Part shown: positions 14,901-22,898 of the stretch, one piece after another
Numbering within the stretch: position 1 is the first letter of the stretch
Layout of the letters: each line of letters opens with the position of its first letter
Assembly (NCBI RefSeq): GCF_004187715.1
Contig: NZ_QZWF01000011.1
Location: 1-64,000 of the forward strand
Source: Streptomyces sp. F001
GTDB taxonomy: Bacteria; Actinomycetota; Actinomycetes; Streptomycetales; Streptomycetaceae
DNA length: 64,000 bases
Reading direction: 5' to 3'
The notes under the pieces: model-generated
Databases searched by the model: none
The model's input: only the letters and a program-made list of their open reading frames with translations
Told to the model about the DNA's origin: nothing
Program-made: the position numbers and the translations under genes

Positions 14901-16024
14901 TCTTCAGGTCCCGCAGGGATGCCGAGATTACCCTGCGGATGTACCAGCGACTTCCGGTGCTCTGGAAAGAAGGTGGTCCTGGTGGTAACCCCTGGGGGGT
15001 GACGTTCTCGCAGGGCCTGCTCAACATGGGCCATGACTCGGCACTCCTTAACACTGGCGAAGAACTGGAAGCCTCCGGCTGGACACTCAACGGCAACGTC
15101 TTCGCGAAGGAGGAGAAGCGGATGCTCCCCTTGTATGAGGCGAAGATGCTCCACCACTACGATCACCGGTGGGCGACCTATGGCGCTGACGGCGACACAC
15201 GGCCGCTAACGCAGGAGGAGAAGGACGACTGTGAGGCCTTCGTGTTGCCTCGGTACTGGGTAGCGGAGGATGACATCCTTTCGGGCAAGGTCGCCGATAA
15301 GGGCGCCTACATCCGCACTCCCGGAATCCGCAAGCGTCTCGCCGAGAAGGATTGGCCTCACGGCTTCCTGTTGGGCTGGAGGGACATCTGCCGCGCGACC
15401 GACGAACGAAGCATGATCAGTTCCTTCATGCCAAGGGCGGGCGTGGGGCATAAGTTCCTGTTGGCTCTGTCTCAGGCGCCCGAACTACTTGGTGCCGTCT
15501 GGTCTTCGTTCGCCTTCGACTATGCGGCACGGCAGAGTATCGGCGGAACGTCCATGAGCTTCTTCATCGTGAAGCAGCTACCCGTCCCCACCCCTGCCCA
15601 GCTCTCGGTTCATGTGCCATTCATAACCCCTCGCATACTCGAACTCACCTACACAGCCGCTGACATGAAGGAATTTGCCGCCCATCTCGGGGACAACGGT
15701 GCTCCCTTTCGTTGGGATTCGGACCGCCGCCGACACATCCGTGCCGAGCTGGACGCGCTCTTCTTCCACCTCTACGACATTGCCCGAGAGGACGCGGACT
15801 ACATCCTCGACACCTTCCCCATCGTCAAGCGCAAGGACGAGGCCAAGTACGGCACCTACCGCACCAAGGAACTGATCCTCACCGAGTACGACCGCATGGC
15901 CGCAGCCGACGTCAGCCTCGAAATCCCCTTGGTTGACGGTGAGAACTACACCTCCACCCTCACCCCGCCCCCGGGCCACGGCCCTCGCCACCCGGAAAAA
16001 ACTTCGGACGGAACCGCGACATGA
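11930..16024 (+). CDS. Adenine-specific DNA methyltransferase, Eco57I/DrmMI-like
   Basis: 1364 residues from ATG 11930, overlapping the SNF2 stop (TGATG). Residues 1-430 are a helical N-terminal region of the kind found in type IIG and PglX/DrmMI enzymes (LLRDSSALATASYVEFD). The catalytic domain has TGSYYTPSSLID, SAM motif I DPACGSGHFLVAAA (about residue 520), YGVDLNPMAVELAKVSLW, and motif IV VVGNPPWDSVDF (about residue 790). A target-recognition and C-terminal region follows. I see no clear nuclease motif in the N-terminus, so this is probably a modification-only enzyme that marks host DNA. From about 13740 onward, and more from 14400, codons include more A/T-ending choices than upstream, suggesting recombination of the specificity region. 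The stop overlaps the next start (ATGA). Confidence 0.85.
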   Translation: MSATTRHQVFTAVHTVGGLLPADMLLRITEGKDVPGSKPADYGLPSSRSVRDEAERSWEYLKPLWRDVRKHLPEDRDTGLPASDPTGRAAADWLSPLWRELGFGRLTPIGTDGVAADSDTEKRFEVSHRWQHALIHQVAWNANLDKRPGGAGTVPPQSMLQECLNRTEAHLWGVLTNGRQIRLLRDSSALATASYVEFDMEAIFDGELFSEFVLLYRLLHVSRFEVAEDAAPSTCWLEKWRTEAIAQGTRALDQLRKGVQRAITTLGTGFLKHPDNRELREALEVKTFHYALLRLVYRLLFLFVAEDREVLLSPSADETARERYAAYFSSARLRRHAQRRRGTAHGDLYQALRFVLAGLGNDDGLPELGLPGLGGIFDDTEADKVLHALSLSNEPLLEAVRALSIVRDTSSKRNRVVDYRHLDAEELGSIYESLLELVPKHNATERTFELVELAGNARKTTGSYYTPSSLIDCLLDSTLDPVIDDAVKRGEIRATRSGQPDPGPAIVEELLNLTVCDPACGSGHFLVAAARRIAKRVAAVREQNPEPTIDAVRHALHEVVARCIYGVDLNPMAVELAKVSLWLEALEPGKPLGFLDAHIKRGNALIGATPALLAKGISDDAFKPIEGDDKKVATAIRKRNAAERGGQLSFHTEERIWVSNAAFAASLRDITAASADTLRDVRLQSSRFRELEQSADYLRALHIADAWCAAFVWPKVQGAPTPVTEGVFRDLQSAGAGIPVSTNEEIIRLAQQYKFFHWHLEFSDVFSVPEDSKGVSPATGWAAGFDCVVGNPPWDSVDFREQEFFAQRAPEIAEASRTVVRKNMIEALKDSPDTLPLHQEFEAGKRKVYAESHFLRQSGRVPLTGQGNLNTYAVFAETARILLDPKGRAGVLVPTGIATDARTQHFSGDLVQSAAIAALYDFENRANLFPAVDSRMKFSVLSLVGRSLREPAARFAFFLHDPAELNEADKKFTLTPDEIKLLNPNTGTLPIFRSRRDAEITLRMYQRLPVLWKEGGPGGNPWGVTFSQGLLNMGHDSALLNTGEELEASGWTLNGNVFAKEEKRMLPLYEAKMLHHYDHRWATYGADGDTRPLTQEEKDDCEAFVLPRYWVAEDDILSGKVADKGAYIRTPGIRKRLAEKDWPHGFLLGWRDICRATDERSMISSFMPRAGVGHKFLLALSQAPELLGAVWSSFAFDYAARQSIGGTSMSFFIVKQLPVPTPAQLSVHVPFITPRILELTYTAADMKEFAAHLGDNGAPFRWDSDRRRHIRAELDALFFHLYDIAREDADYILDTFPIVKRKDEAKYGTYRTKELILTEYDRMAAADVSLEIPLVDGENYTSTLTPPPGHGPRHPEKTSDGTAT

Positions 16025-16533
16025 AATACAAAGACGAGGATGAAATCAAGCGCGCGCTTGGAATCGACTCCTGGAGAAACCTCTCCAAAGACAAGATGAT
16101 CAGGTTCGTGGCCATGATGCCCGACATGAGTACCGAGGTGGCCCTCAAAATCGTTGAACAGTTTCCCACATTCAAGGATTTCGCCCTGAATGTTGTGGAT
16201 GCGATAAAGAAATCGCATGAGTCCACGCTCTCGGCCAACCAGCAAAGCCAGGAACACGTCCATCGAGCCTTTCAGGATCTCAGAGACACCATCAAGAATG
16301 AACTCGGCAAGGGCGACTTGACATGGGAACAAAGGAAAGAGCTCATCGAGAAAATACAGGAAGCGGTAAAGGAGGAGTCCCAGATGGACCGCGAGAATAA
16401 ACGCTTCTTGGACGGGGCACTCAAGAAAGTTGTGATGGTCGGTGGTGCTGCACTCGCCTTGGGTGTGGCTTTTGTCGGCGGCAGGATAATGGCTGAAAGC
16501 AAAGACAGCCCCGAAGAGGGCCTGGAGGCTTAA
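16021..16533 (+). CDS. Small C-terminally anchored membrane protein of the defence operon, unrecognised
   Basis: 170 residues, ATG overlapping the methylase stop by 4 bases, so translationally coupled. The N-terminal ~135 residues are charged and helical (EDEIKRALGIDSWRNL, QFPTFKDFALNVVDAIKK, then a Lys/Glu-rich coiled-coil-like segment LTWEQRKELIEKIQEA). Residues about 137-160 form one hydrophobic helix (KKVVMVGGAALALGVAFVGG) followed by a short acidic tail, so it is probably a tail-anchored inner-membrane protein with a cytoplasmic N-terminus. Codon use is markedly richer in A/T than that of neighbouring genes, a sign of transfer. I recognise no family. A membrane effector or sensor working with the helicases and methylase is an inference from position only. 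Confidence 0.75.
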   Translation: MKYKDEDEIKRALGIDSWRNLSKDKMIRFVAMMPDMSTEVALKIVEQFPTFKDFALNVVDAIKKSHESTLSANQQSQEHVHRAFQDLRDTIKNELGKGDLTWEQRKELIEKIQEAVKEESQMDRENKRFLDGALKKVVMVGGAALALGVAFVGGRIMAESKDSPEEGLEA

Positions 16534-16623
16534 AATTCGCCCCCGCTCGCACCTCGCCCAAAGGCCACGACCCCCGCCACCCGCCTGCCCCAACCACCAC
16601 CACTGCCCGAGCCAGGAGCCAGG

Positions 16624-18951
16624 ATGGTCTCGCCCGCCTCCGAAGAGGACACCCGCAAGGTTCAGACCGCGGTCATCGGTCAGGCCGAGTCGGACTGGCC
16701 GGTGTTCCTGCCGTACGACCACGACCACTTCGACCGGTTCATGCGGAGCCGGACCCGCGACGACTTCTACTGCGGCGTTCTGCTCGGCGGCTGCGGCAAG
16801 AAGCTGACTCCGAAGCGGTACACGGAGAAGAAGTGCCACTTCGCGCATCGGCCGCCCGTGCACTGCCGCCGCACGGAGACCGGTGAGGCCAGCGCCGACC
16901 ACCTCTACATCGGGCAGGCGCTGCGGCGCTGGCTGCTGCGGCAGGGACACCAGGACGCCGAGGGCACCTATCTGGACCCTGGCTTGGTCCACGGTGGAGC
17001 CGTCGAGGTCCGCTTCGGCCAGGGCCGGTCCCGGCTCATCCGGGTCCAGTTGGCCCGCCTCTCCCTTCGCGATTGGCAGGAGACCCGCGAACGCCTCGCC
17101 GACCGGCACACCCACGTCCACTGGGCGTACGGACCCTACTGCGGGCTCTCGCACAACGAGGTGGACGCCGCCGGGCATGCCATCCGCATCTCGTGCCGCA
17201 CCGAGGGCGAGACCCGCGCGGTGTACGTCGGCACGCAGTACTCGGACAACAGCCTCGCGTGGTCGGCCCTCACCGAGTGCCGCCTGTCTAACGAGGGGAT
17301 CATCACGCCCCGCCTCGACGCCGAACCGCCCGCGAGCAGCACACCCGTTCCCGCTTCTAGGTCCGTGGCCTTCCCGCTGGCTCCTGGCACCATCGCCTTC
17401 ACCGCGGCGACCGAACTCCCGGCGCCACACCCTGACCCGGACGGCACCCCCGTACGCCTCTACGAGGCCGACCTCCAGCCGATCGGCTCGACCGTAGTCC
17501 GGGCCCGGATCACCCTGCCGCACGCCCACCCGCGCCTCCCCCTCACCAACTGCACGTCATCTACTCCTCAGCCCACCTGCTGCCGCTCACCGAAGCGTCC
17601 ACCTCCGAGCCTGCATGGCTCATACGCGCCGACGGCGCCTCGCCCTACCCAGCAGACCGACACCCGCTGGCCGGACCTATGCCCCGCATCTCAGCCATCC
17701 GAGTCATCCCCACCAACCCCCACGACGACCGAACTCCCCACCTCAACACCCCGTACGCTCCCCCTCGGTGAGGCCGAGACGCTCCGCGTCTTCCGCTCAA
17801 AGCTCGAACTCGTCGCCCGCGCCCGGGGCATCGTCAACTGGGAGACACTGGTTAGCCACGCGGGAGCGACACCTGCCGACATCACACCAGAGGAACGCGT
17901 TCGCCTGCTCATCGCGGTGGACCACCCCAGAGCCGACGGCAAGCCCGTGCTCTCTGCACTGGTCAACCCAGCCCTTGCCCCGGACGCGCCCGCCCCGTAC
18001 TTCGCCGACGTCCTCGCCGGCCTCGGCTGGAGATCCGACCTGTCCGAGGCGAAGGTGGTGGAAATTTGGGAGCGCCAGCGAAGGACCGCCTACGCCCTCG
18101 CCGAGTCGACACTCGCACGACAACAGCCCTCAGCCGGACTGTTGGAAGCGAGGGCCGGTAGCGCCCCTGGGCTGAACGAGGCGCGGCTCGTGGCCCGGTG
18201 TGAGCACCTGGAATTCGTTGCGAAAGGACAGGGCGTCATCAAGTGGTCGACCTTGCTCAAGAAGCAGCACATCTTGCCGTCCACGTTGTCCGATGACGAC
18301 CGCGTTCGGCTGCTGGCCGCAGTCGACAGGTCCTACGTTCCCGGACGCCGGATGTTGTCGGCCCTGGTAAAGGTGGACGGGCAGACCCCAGGTCCGGCCC
18401 CGTTCTTCGGCGACGTGCTGACGGAGTTGGGCTGGACCCCCGACGCTGCCACCCCGACCGTGGAGGCAGCATGGCGGGCCGCCGTGGACCGTGCCTACGC
18501 ACGGGGCGCACAAGCCGTAACCGTGACCCCAACCGCTCCAGCCGAGGAGGACCGCGTGCGCTGGGGCAAGCTCGGAACCACCAAGGCAGCCGTAGTCGTA
18601 GCCGTTCGGCGGGCACTGATCGACGCCGCCCGGCGTCAGGTCTGCGTGGGCTGGCACACGCTCGCCGCTGCCGCCGGACTCAAGCCGAAGGACCTCACCG
18701 ACCGGGCCAGGGAAGCGATCCTCGTATCGGTCGACAGCCCGCCCACCTACGGGGTGTTGCTTTCCTCCCTCGTGGTCGCCTCAGAACACACGCCTGTGCC
18801 GTACTTCGACGCCATCCTCAAGCGGCTCGGACGTCCCCACGGCCTGCGCCCCATCGAACTGGGCCAGCTCCGAAAGACGGAGCAGGCCCGAGCGTTCGCG
18901 GCCTACAGCGCTGCCGCCGACACCGCCGATGACCCGAAGGAAAGAACATGA
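16624..18951 (+). CDS. CoiA-like protein with three C-terminal ~100-residue repeats; possible internal frameshift pair
   Basis: 775 residues from ATG 16624 with GGAGCCAGG just upstream. The N-terminus resembles the competence protein CoiA zinc region: YCGVLLGGCGKKL, CHFAHRP, HCRR, SADHLYIGQALRRWL. Three related units follow at about 17785-18090, 18180-18500 and 18600-18900, each with a helix ending RxLL.AVD, a Leu-Ser-(Ala/Ser)-Leu-Val strand, and P.(P/F)(Y/F)F..(V/I)L..LG. Between 17525 and 17770 this frame is a Pro/Ser/Thr jumble, whereas the frame one base earlier reads more like protein (HQLHVIYSSAHLLPLTEAS, PAWLIRADGASPYPADRHP) and stops at 17771. That suggests two compensating indels, or a low-complexity linker. 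CoiA-like proteins are linked to DNA uptake or processing; here the role is unknown. Fifth gene of the operon. Confidence 0.65.
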   Translation: MVSPASEEDTRKVQTAVIGQAESDWPVFLPYDHDHFDRFMRSRTRDDFYCGVLLGGCGKKLTPKRYTEKKCHFAHRPPVHCRRTETGEASADHLYIGQALRRWLLRQGHQDAEGTYLDPGLVHGGAVEVRFGQGRSRLIRVQLARLSLRDWQETRERLADRHTHVHWAYGPYCGLSHNEVDAAGHAIRISCRTEGETRAVYVGTQYSDNSLAWSALTECRLSNEGIITPRLDAEPPASSTPVPASRSVAFPLAPGTIAFTAATELPAPHPDPDGTPVRLYEADLQPIGSTVVRARITLPHAHPRLPLTNCTSSTPQPTCCRSPKRPPPSLHGSYAPTAPRPTQQTDTRWPDLCPASQPSESSPPTPTTTELPTSTPRTLPLGEAETLRVFRSKLELVARARGIVNWETLVSHAGATPADITPEERVRLLIAVDHPRADGKPVLSALVNPALAPDAPAPYFADVLAGLGWRSDLSEAKVVEIWERQRRTAYALAESTLARQQPSAGLLEARAGSAPGLNEARLVARCEHLEFVAKGQGVIKWSTLLKKQHILPSTLSDDDRVRLLAAVDRSYVPGRRMLSALVKVDGQTPGPAPFFGDVLTELGWTPDAATPTVEAAWRAAVDRAYARGAQAVTVTPTAPAEEDRVRWGKLGTTKAAVVVAVRRALIDAARRQVCVGWHTLAAAAGLKPKDLTDRAREAILVSVDSPPTYGVLLSSLVVASEHTPVPYFDAILKRLGRPHGLRPIELGQLRKTEQARAFAAYSAAADTADDPKERT

Positions 18952-19376
18952 GACCGAACCGTCGTCGCGTCGCCATCGGCATAGCCGCCACCGCAGCCGT
19001 CGTCACCCTGTCCGGCGCGGCAGGAGCAGTCGCCGGCGCCTACTTCGTCGCGACTGGCCCGACCGGCGCGCGGGGCCCGGCGGGACCGGAAGGAGCACGG
19101 GGACCGCTAGGGCCTCAGGGTGAGCAGGGGCTGCAAGGTGAGCGCGGCCCCAAGGGTGACCGGGGAGAGCCCGGCGCAACCGCTGAACCAGCCACCCTCG
19201 GCATACCGGACGCCAGCACAACGGGCCCCGATCTCTCCGGTGGCCTGCTCATCAGCTCCGGCACGTGCCCGGTAGGAACCTCTCAGTGGGACACCATCTA
19301 CGTGGGCCGCAACTCCGTCCTCGGGTCACCGGGCGACGTCGATATGCGCGCGATGACGCTCTGCAAGATCCTCTGA
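18948..19376 (+). CDS. Collagen-like repeat protein with N-terminal membrane anchor
   Basis: 142 residues; ATG overlaps the upstream stop (ATGA), so it belongs to the same transcript. Residues 1-8 are basic (MRPNRRRV), 9-35 hydrophobic (signal peptide or anchor), 38-79 are 14 uninterrupted Gly-X-Y triplets (GPTGARGPAGPEGARG, GPKGDRGEPGA), and the remaining ~60 residues form a small domain with two cysteines (SSGTCPVGTSQWD, MTLCKIL). It should form an extracytoplasmic triple helix presenting a C-terminal head. Bacterial collagen-like proteins are known from spores, surfaces and phage tail fibres. Why one is coupled to a DNA-processing operon is unclear. Confidence 0.75.
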   Translation: MRPNRRRVAIGIAATAAVVTLSGAAGAVAGAYFVATGPTGARGPAGPEGARGPLGPQGEQGLQGERGPKGDRGEPGATAEPATLGIPDASTTGPDLSGGLLISSGTCPVGTSQWDTIYVGRNSVLGSPGDVDMRAMTLCKIL

Positions 19377-19400
19377 GCGCCACCGCGCATGCCGCTCTAC

Positions 19401-19586
19401 TCAAGCCCCCGCCGCGAACCCCACGAACCGCGACCAGCCGTCCCGGCGGATGGTGAAGTGGGGGCGGGTCACGTCCTTGGAGTCCCTTACGTGAATGACC
19501 TGTTCGGTGACGGCGACCTCGACGCAGTCGTCGCCCTGAGTGCCGCTGTAGCTGGACTTGAACCAGGCGAGTTCCGTCATGCTCAT
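19401..19586 (-). CDS. DUF397 domain protein
   Basis: 61 residues with the usual signature of the family: LAWFKSSYSGTQGDDCVEVA, VRDSKD, PHFTI, WSRFV. ATG overlaps the stop of the upstream HTH gene (ATGA). DUF397 proteins in actinomycetes are nearly always paired with a DUF5753 helix-turn-helix regulator and, in characterised cases, modulate its activity in development or secondary metabolism. Length and pairing are typical. Confidence 0.9.
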   Translation of the reverse strand: MSMTELAWFKSSYSGTQGDDCVEVAVTEQVIHVRDSKDVTRPHFTIRRDGWSRFVGFAAGA

Positions 19587-20440
19587 AGCTCTCCTCGCAG
19601 TCGCTCCAGCAGACCCCGTGAGTCTTTGGGGTGCAGGGCCTGCGACCGCAGTGTGTCATAGCACTGGCAGAGCAGGCTCACCTCTTTCGCGTCGGTGATC
19701 AGACGGCCGTTCTGCTGGCCCTCCGAATAGGCAATCCGTCGACGCTCTGGGGTTTCCAGCAAGCGCACGGGACCGTCGAGGCAGGCGTGATACTCGGCGT
19801 CCAACGGCATGATCTGAAACGTCACGTTCCTGGGGGCAGTGACTGCCAGCACATGATCCAGCAAGTCTCGCATCACCTCCGCACCCCCAAGCCGCCGCCG
19901 TAAGACGTGCTCCTCCACGATGAAGCTGAACGGGACGTTGGGCCGCTCAGTGAGCATCCGTTGCCGCTCCAGTCGAGCGACGACCTGCGCCTCCAACTGC
20001 TGATCGGAAAGCGGGGGAATGCTGTTGTCGAACACCGCCCGCACGTACCCCTCCGACTGCAACAACCCCGGTACCAACCGGCACTCATACGTACACAGGC
20101 TCACCGCCACCCGCTCCAGCCGAGCCCACTGCCGGAACCAAGCCGCCAGCCCCGCCTCCCCCCGAGTCAGGAACCTGGCCGAGTGCCGCAACGCCCCCGT
20201 GTTGCCCAGCGCCTCCTCCGCCCGCTCGACGAAGGACGCATCCGGCATCCGCCTCCCCAACTCCACCGACTCCACCGTGTGCTTGGAGAAACGGACGATC
20301 TCACCGAACTCCACCCGGCTCAACCCCGCGTGCTCGCGCAGCGCCTGCACGACCGCCCCGAACGTCCGCAGGCTGTCCGACGGGTCCGGTTCCCGTACGC
20401 ACTCCGCTCCCGCCGCCGTTTCGACGTTGTCGGTCGTCAT
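19583..20440 (-). CDS. Helix-turn-helix regulator with DUF5753 domain
   Basis: 285 residues; GGAGGTGG lies ahead of ATG at 20440. Residues 30-85 hold an XRE-type HTH (LSRVEFGEIVRFSKHTVESVE), and residues 100-280 the DUF5753 region (YECRLVPGLLQSEGYVRAVF, FIVEEHVLRR, LDHVLAV, LLCQCYDTLRSQAL). It is a cytoplasmic DNA-binding regulator of the Scr1/WhiJ type. It is translationally coupled to the DUF397 partner, and such pairs commonly control neighbouring or developmental genes. Confidence 0.9.
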   Translation of the reverse strand: MTTDNVETAAGAECVREPDPSDSLRTFGAVVQALREHAGLSRVEFGEIVRFSKHTVESVELGRRMPDASFVERAEEALGNTGALRHSARFLTRGEAGLAAWFRQWARLERVAVSLCTYECRLVPGLLQSEGYVRAVFDNSIPPLSDQQLEAQVVARLERQRMLTERPNVPFSFIVEEHVLRRRLGGAEVMRDLLDHVLAVTAPRNVTFQIMPLDAEYHACLDGPVRLLETPERRRIAYSEGQQNGRLITDAKEVSLLCQCYDTLRSQALHPKDSRGLLERLRGEL

Positions 20441-20992
20441 TCGAGGCCCACCTCCAGGTCCACACGTGCCAAACCCCGCATCGACACCTCAGCGTGGCCA
20501 ACTCGAATTCGTACTGTCCACCGAACGTGTCCGTACGCTGACTCACCGTACGGATCCAGCCCGCGTCAGCCCGCGCCCTCCACATGGGGGCGGGCCAAGC
20601 GGCGCAGCGGGGACGTCTTGTCCCACACGTGCCAGCGCGCGCCGCACACCGGGTCGGTCTCGTAGGTCACCTCCGCCGGGAAGCCGTCGGCATTGATCCG
20701 CTGGGCAGGCGGACCGGCCACCACCCTGTCGCAGCGGGGCAGTAGTTCGGCGCGCGCATGGGGGACGTCGTCCTGGCCGGAAGACCACTCGCGCAGTGGG
20801 CGAGATGGTCGGTAGGTGGCTGTTCCGGCCGTACCCGACGGCCCGGTTGGCCGAGCCGCAAGGTTGGCGTTGCCGCACCGGGCTCAGTGGCGGCTGACCG
20901 ACGTACCGTCCAGGGAATGCGCCCGTACCCTCACGCAGCGTACGGGCCCTTCCCCTGGCGTGCGCCCCCGCGTGCCCCCCACGGTGGCTCTC
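20441..20992. other. Intergenic stretch with a coding-like minus-strand frame (20566-20796)
   Basis: Between the divergent HTH and ATP-binding genes. On the minus strand, a frame ending in TGA at 20566 reads as believable protein for about 75 codons (ELLPRCDRVVAGPPAQRINA, EVTYETDPVCGARWHVWDK), with strong G/C third positions. However, it has no ATG or GTG at a sensible place, only CTG at 20796 or internal GTGs. It could be a small conserved gene with an unusual start, or a remnant. The rest of the stretch shows nothing beyond promoters for the flanking genes. Confidence 0.3.
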
Positions 20993-21466
20993 ATGAACGT
21001 GACCACGCCCCATGCATCCACCGCCGTCAGGACTTTCGCGCAGCAGCTGTCCTCCACCCGTCGCGGCGCAAGGCTCGCCCGGTTGCTCGCGGCTGCGGAG
21101 TTGCGGGCCTGGCAGGTGTCACCGTCCGTGGGCGAACGCGCGGAGCAGATCGTGGCGGAGCTGGCGGCCAACGCGGCGCTGCACGGCCGGGTTCAGGGCC
21201 GCGACTTCCGCCTGGCGCTCCGGCTCGACCCTGCGGCCGGCCTGCTGCGGATCGCGGTCACCGATGCTCGGGGTGACCACATCCCATCAGCCGTCGCGGA
21301 CTTCGGGACACGGCCCGACAGTGAGACAGGCCGTGGCCTCCTCCTCGTCACTGCCCTGGCCGACCGCTGGGACACGGAACCGTACCCGCCGGGCGGCAAG
21401 ACCGTCTGGGCGGAAATCGAGCTCTCCACCGCCCAGGGGTCCCGGCGGATGCATGGAGTCGACTGA
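20993..21466 (+). CDS. ATP-binding protein, anti-sigma-like HATPase_c (RsbW type)
   Basis: 157 residues from ATG 20993. Single GHKL/HATPase_c domain: N-box AEQIVAELAANAALHG (Asn in helix), G1 box VTDARGDHIP, then GRGLLLVTALADRWD and a terminal strand KTVWAEIEL. Streptomyces carry many such stand-alone proteins, typically next to DUF397/HTH pairs. Some act as anti-sigma kinases, but most are uncharacterised. The G1 aspartate is present, so it should bind ATP. Upstream ORF extension is possible but lacks a ribosome site. Confidence 0.8.
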   Translation: MNVTTPHASTAVRTFAQQLSSTRRGARLARLLAAAELRAWQVSPSVGERAEQIVAELAANAALHGRVQGRDFRLALRLDPAAGLLRIAVTDARGDHIPSAVADFGTRPDSETGRGLLLVTALADRWDTEPYPPGGKTVWAEIELSTAQGSRRMHGVD

Positions 21467-21923
21467 CGTCGGCGCGGGCGTCGCGGACGCACGCGGCGTG
21501 CGGCCCATGCGGCGCCTGCGGCTGGACAGTGCCGGGCGCCCGGACTCGCCCAACGGGTTCCCGGCCCCGCCTCTGAGTCGTCCCTACGTGCAGGGAATGT
21601 GCGGGCCGCGTGATAGAGCGGCGAGAACCGCGAAAAGCTCGGCGAACTTTGGGTGCCATTCGCCACAGCAGCCGTGCAAAGCGCGAGGCCTAGGAGTCGC
21701 GGTATGGCCCGCTGAATACGGCCGTCTGCGACGGTCGGGCACGTTGGAGTGTGTTGCCGCACGCCGACATCCGTGAGGAACTGCTCTGCACCTTCTGCTC
21801 TATGATCGTTGAAAAGTTGATCTCATCGCGCCTGCAACCAGTTCCGAAGACTCGTGGCAACCGTGGACGTCCCCACGTTCGCGAGGCTCGCGGTGGTGAC
21901 ACGGCTCAAGGAAGGCGAAGAGC
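21467..21923. other. 457-bp gene-free stretch upstream of the YceI gene
   Basis: No frame here shows a convincing protein. The segment 21770-21860 is relatively A/T rich (gatcgttgaaaagttgatctcatcg) and probably holds the promoter region of the downstream gene. I see no strong hairpin, RNA gene or repeat. Confidence 0.4.
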
Positions 21924-22838
21924 ATGGCCCTCGGACTGCTCCGGCGTCGGCGTTCCCGTACCGCTCTCGGTGCCGCGCCGGGCCTCTCGGTACCCCTGCC
22001 GGCCGGCGCGGGCGCATACGCCTGCGAGGTCGTCGATCCCATGGGGCAACCTCTGGGGGGTGCCGAGGTCACGGTGACGGCGCTGGACAGCCACCGCGTC
22101 GTCACCTGCGGCACCACCGACCCGTACGGCCTGTTCATGGTGACCCTGCCGCCGGGCTCCTACAGCGTGATGGCCGCGGCGGAGGGTCTCACACCCGCCC
22201 GCGAGCCCGTCGACATCGCCGCCGGAGTCGTCCTCGCTCCGGCACGCATCGCGCTGCTTCCCGCCCGCCAGCTGGAGCTCCCACCGCCCGGCACCTGGTT
22301 GTTCGACCCGCCGCACACCGCGATCCGGTTCATCGCCAAGCACGTGGGCATGGCGCACGTTCACGGCCGCTTCACCCGTTTTGACGGCGGCATCCGCATC
22401 GCACCGGAGATGGCCGACTCCCAGGTCTCGGTACGCATCGACGCCTCCAGCATCACCACGGGCAACAAGACCCGTGACAACCACTTGCGTTCCGCGGACT
22501 TCCTCGCCGTCGAGCGTCATCCGTACATCGACTTCACCAGCACCCGATTCGTCTACCGCGGCGGCTCCAAGTGGACGCTGCACGGCACGCTCACCATGCA
22601 TGGCATCAGCCGCTCCGTGGGCCTGGACACGACGTACCTCGGTACGGTGAACGGCGGCTACGAGCAGGAACTGCGGTGCGCGGCACTGGCGAAGGCGGAG
22701 CTGCACCGCGAGGACTTCACCCTCAACTGGCGCTCGATGCTGGCCCGCGGCATCGCGGTCGTCGGGCCGACCGTACAGCTGGAGCTGGATGTCCAGGCGA
22801 TGTACCGCACCCCCGAGACTCCCACGCCCCCGGAGTAG
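21924..22838 (+). CDS. YceI-family protein with N-terminal carboxypeptidase-regulatory-like domain
   Basis: 304 residues; GGAAGG lies 8 nt before ATG. Residues 30-115 form a beta-sandwich of the carboxypeptidase regulatory type (YACEVVDPMGQPLGGAEVTV, YGLFMVTLPPGSYSVMAAAEG). Residues 125-295 are YceI, a lipocalin-like barrel (GTWLFDPPHTAIRFIAKHVG, GRFTRFDGGI, DNHLRSADFLAVERHPYIDF, LTMHGISRSVGLD). YceI barrels bind isoprenoid or fatty amide ligands. There is no clear signal peptide, so it is probably cytoplasmic, as for many actinobacterial YceI proteins. The two-domain form is common in Streptomyces. Confidence 0.9.
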   Translation: MALGLLRRRRSRTALGAAPGLSVPLPAGAGAYACEVVDPMGQPLGGAEVTVTALDSHRVVTCGTTDPYGLFMVTLPPGSYSVMAAAEGLTPAREPVDIAAGVVLAPARIALLPARQLELPPPGTWLFDPPHTAIRFIAKHVGMAHVHGRFTRFDGGIRIAPEMADSQVSVRIDASSITTGNKTRDNHLRSADFLAVERHPYIDFTSTRFVYRGGSKWTLHGTLTMHGISRSVGLDTTYLGTVNGGYEQELRCAALAKAELHREDFTLNWRSMLARGIAVVGPTVQLELDVQAMYRTPETPTPPE

Positions 22839-22898
22839 GCGAAAGGCCGGCTCTCCGCGCTCCACCCACCTGGGGAGGCCGGTCTCCCGTGCTCCGGA

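Noticed and set aside
22839..22898. Possible terminator after the YceI gene (GGCCGGCTCTCC / GGGGAGGCCGGTC)
   Set aside because: Arms pair only partially with bulges; too weak to call.
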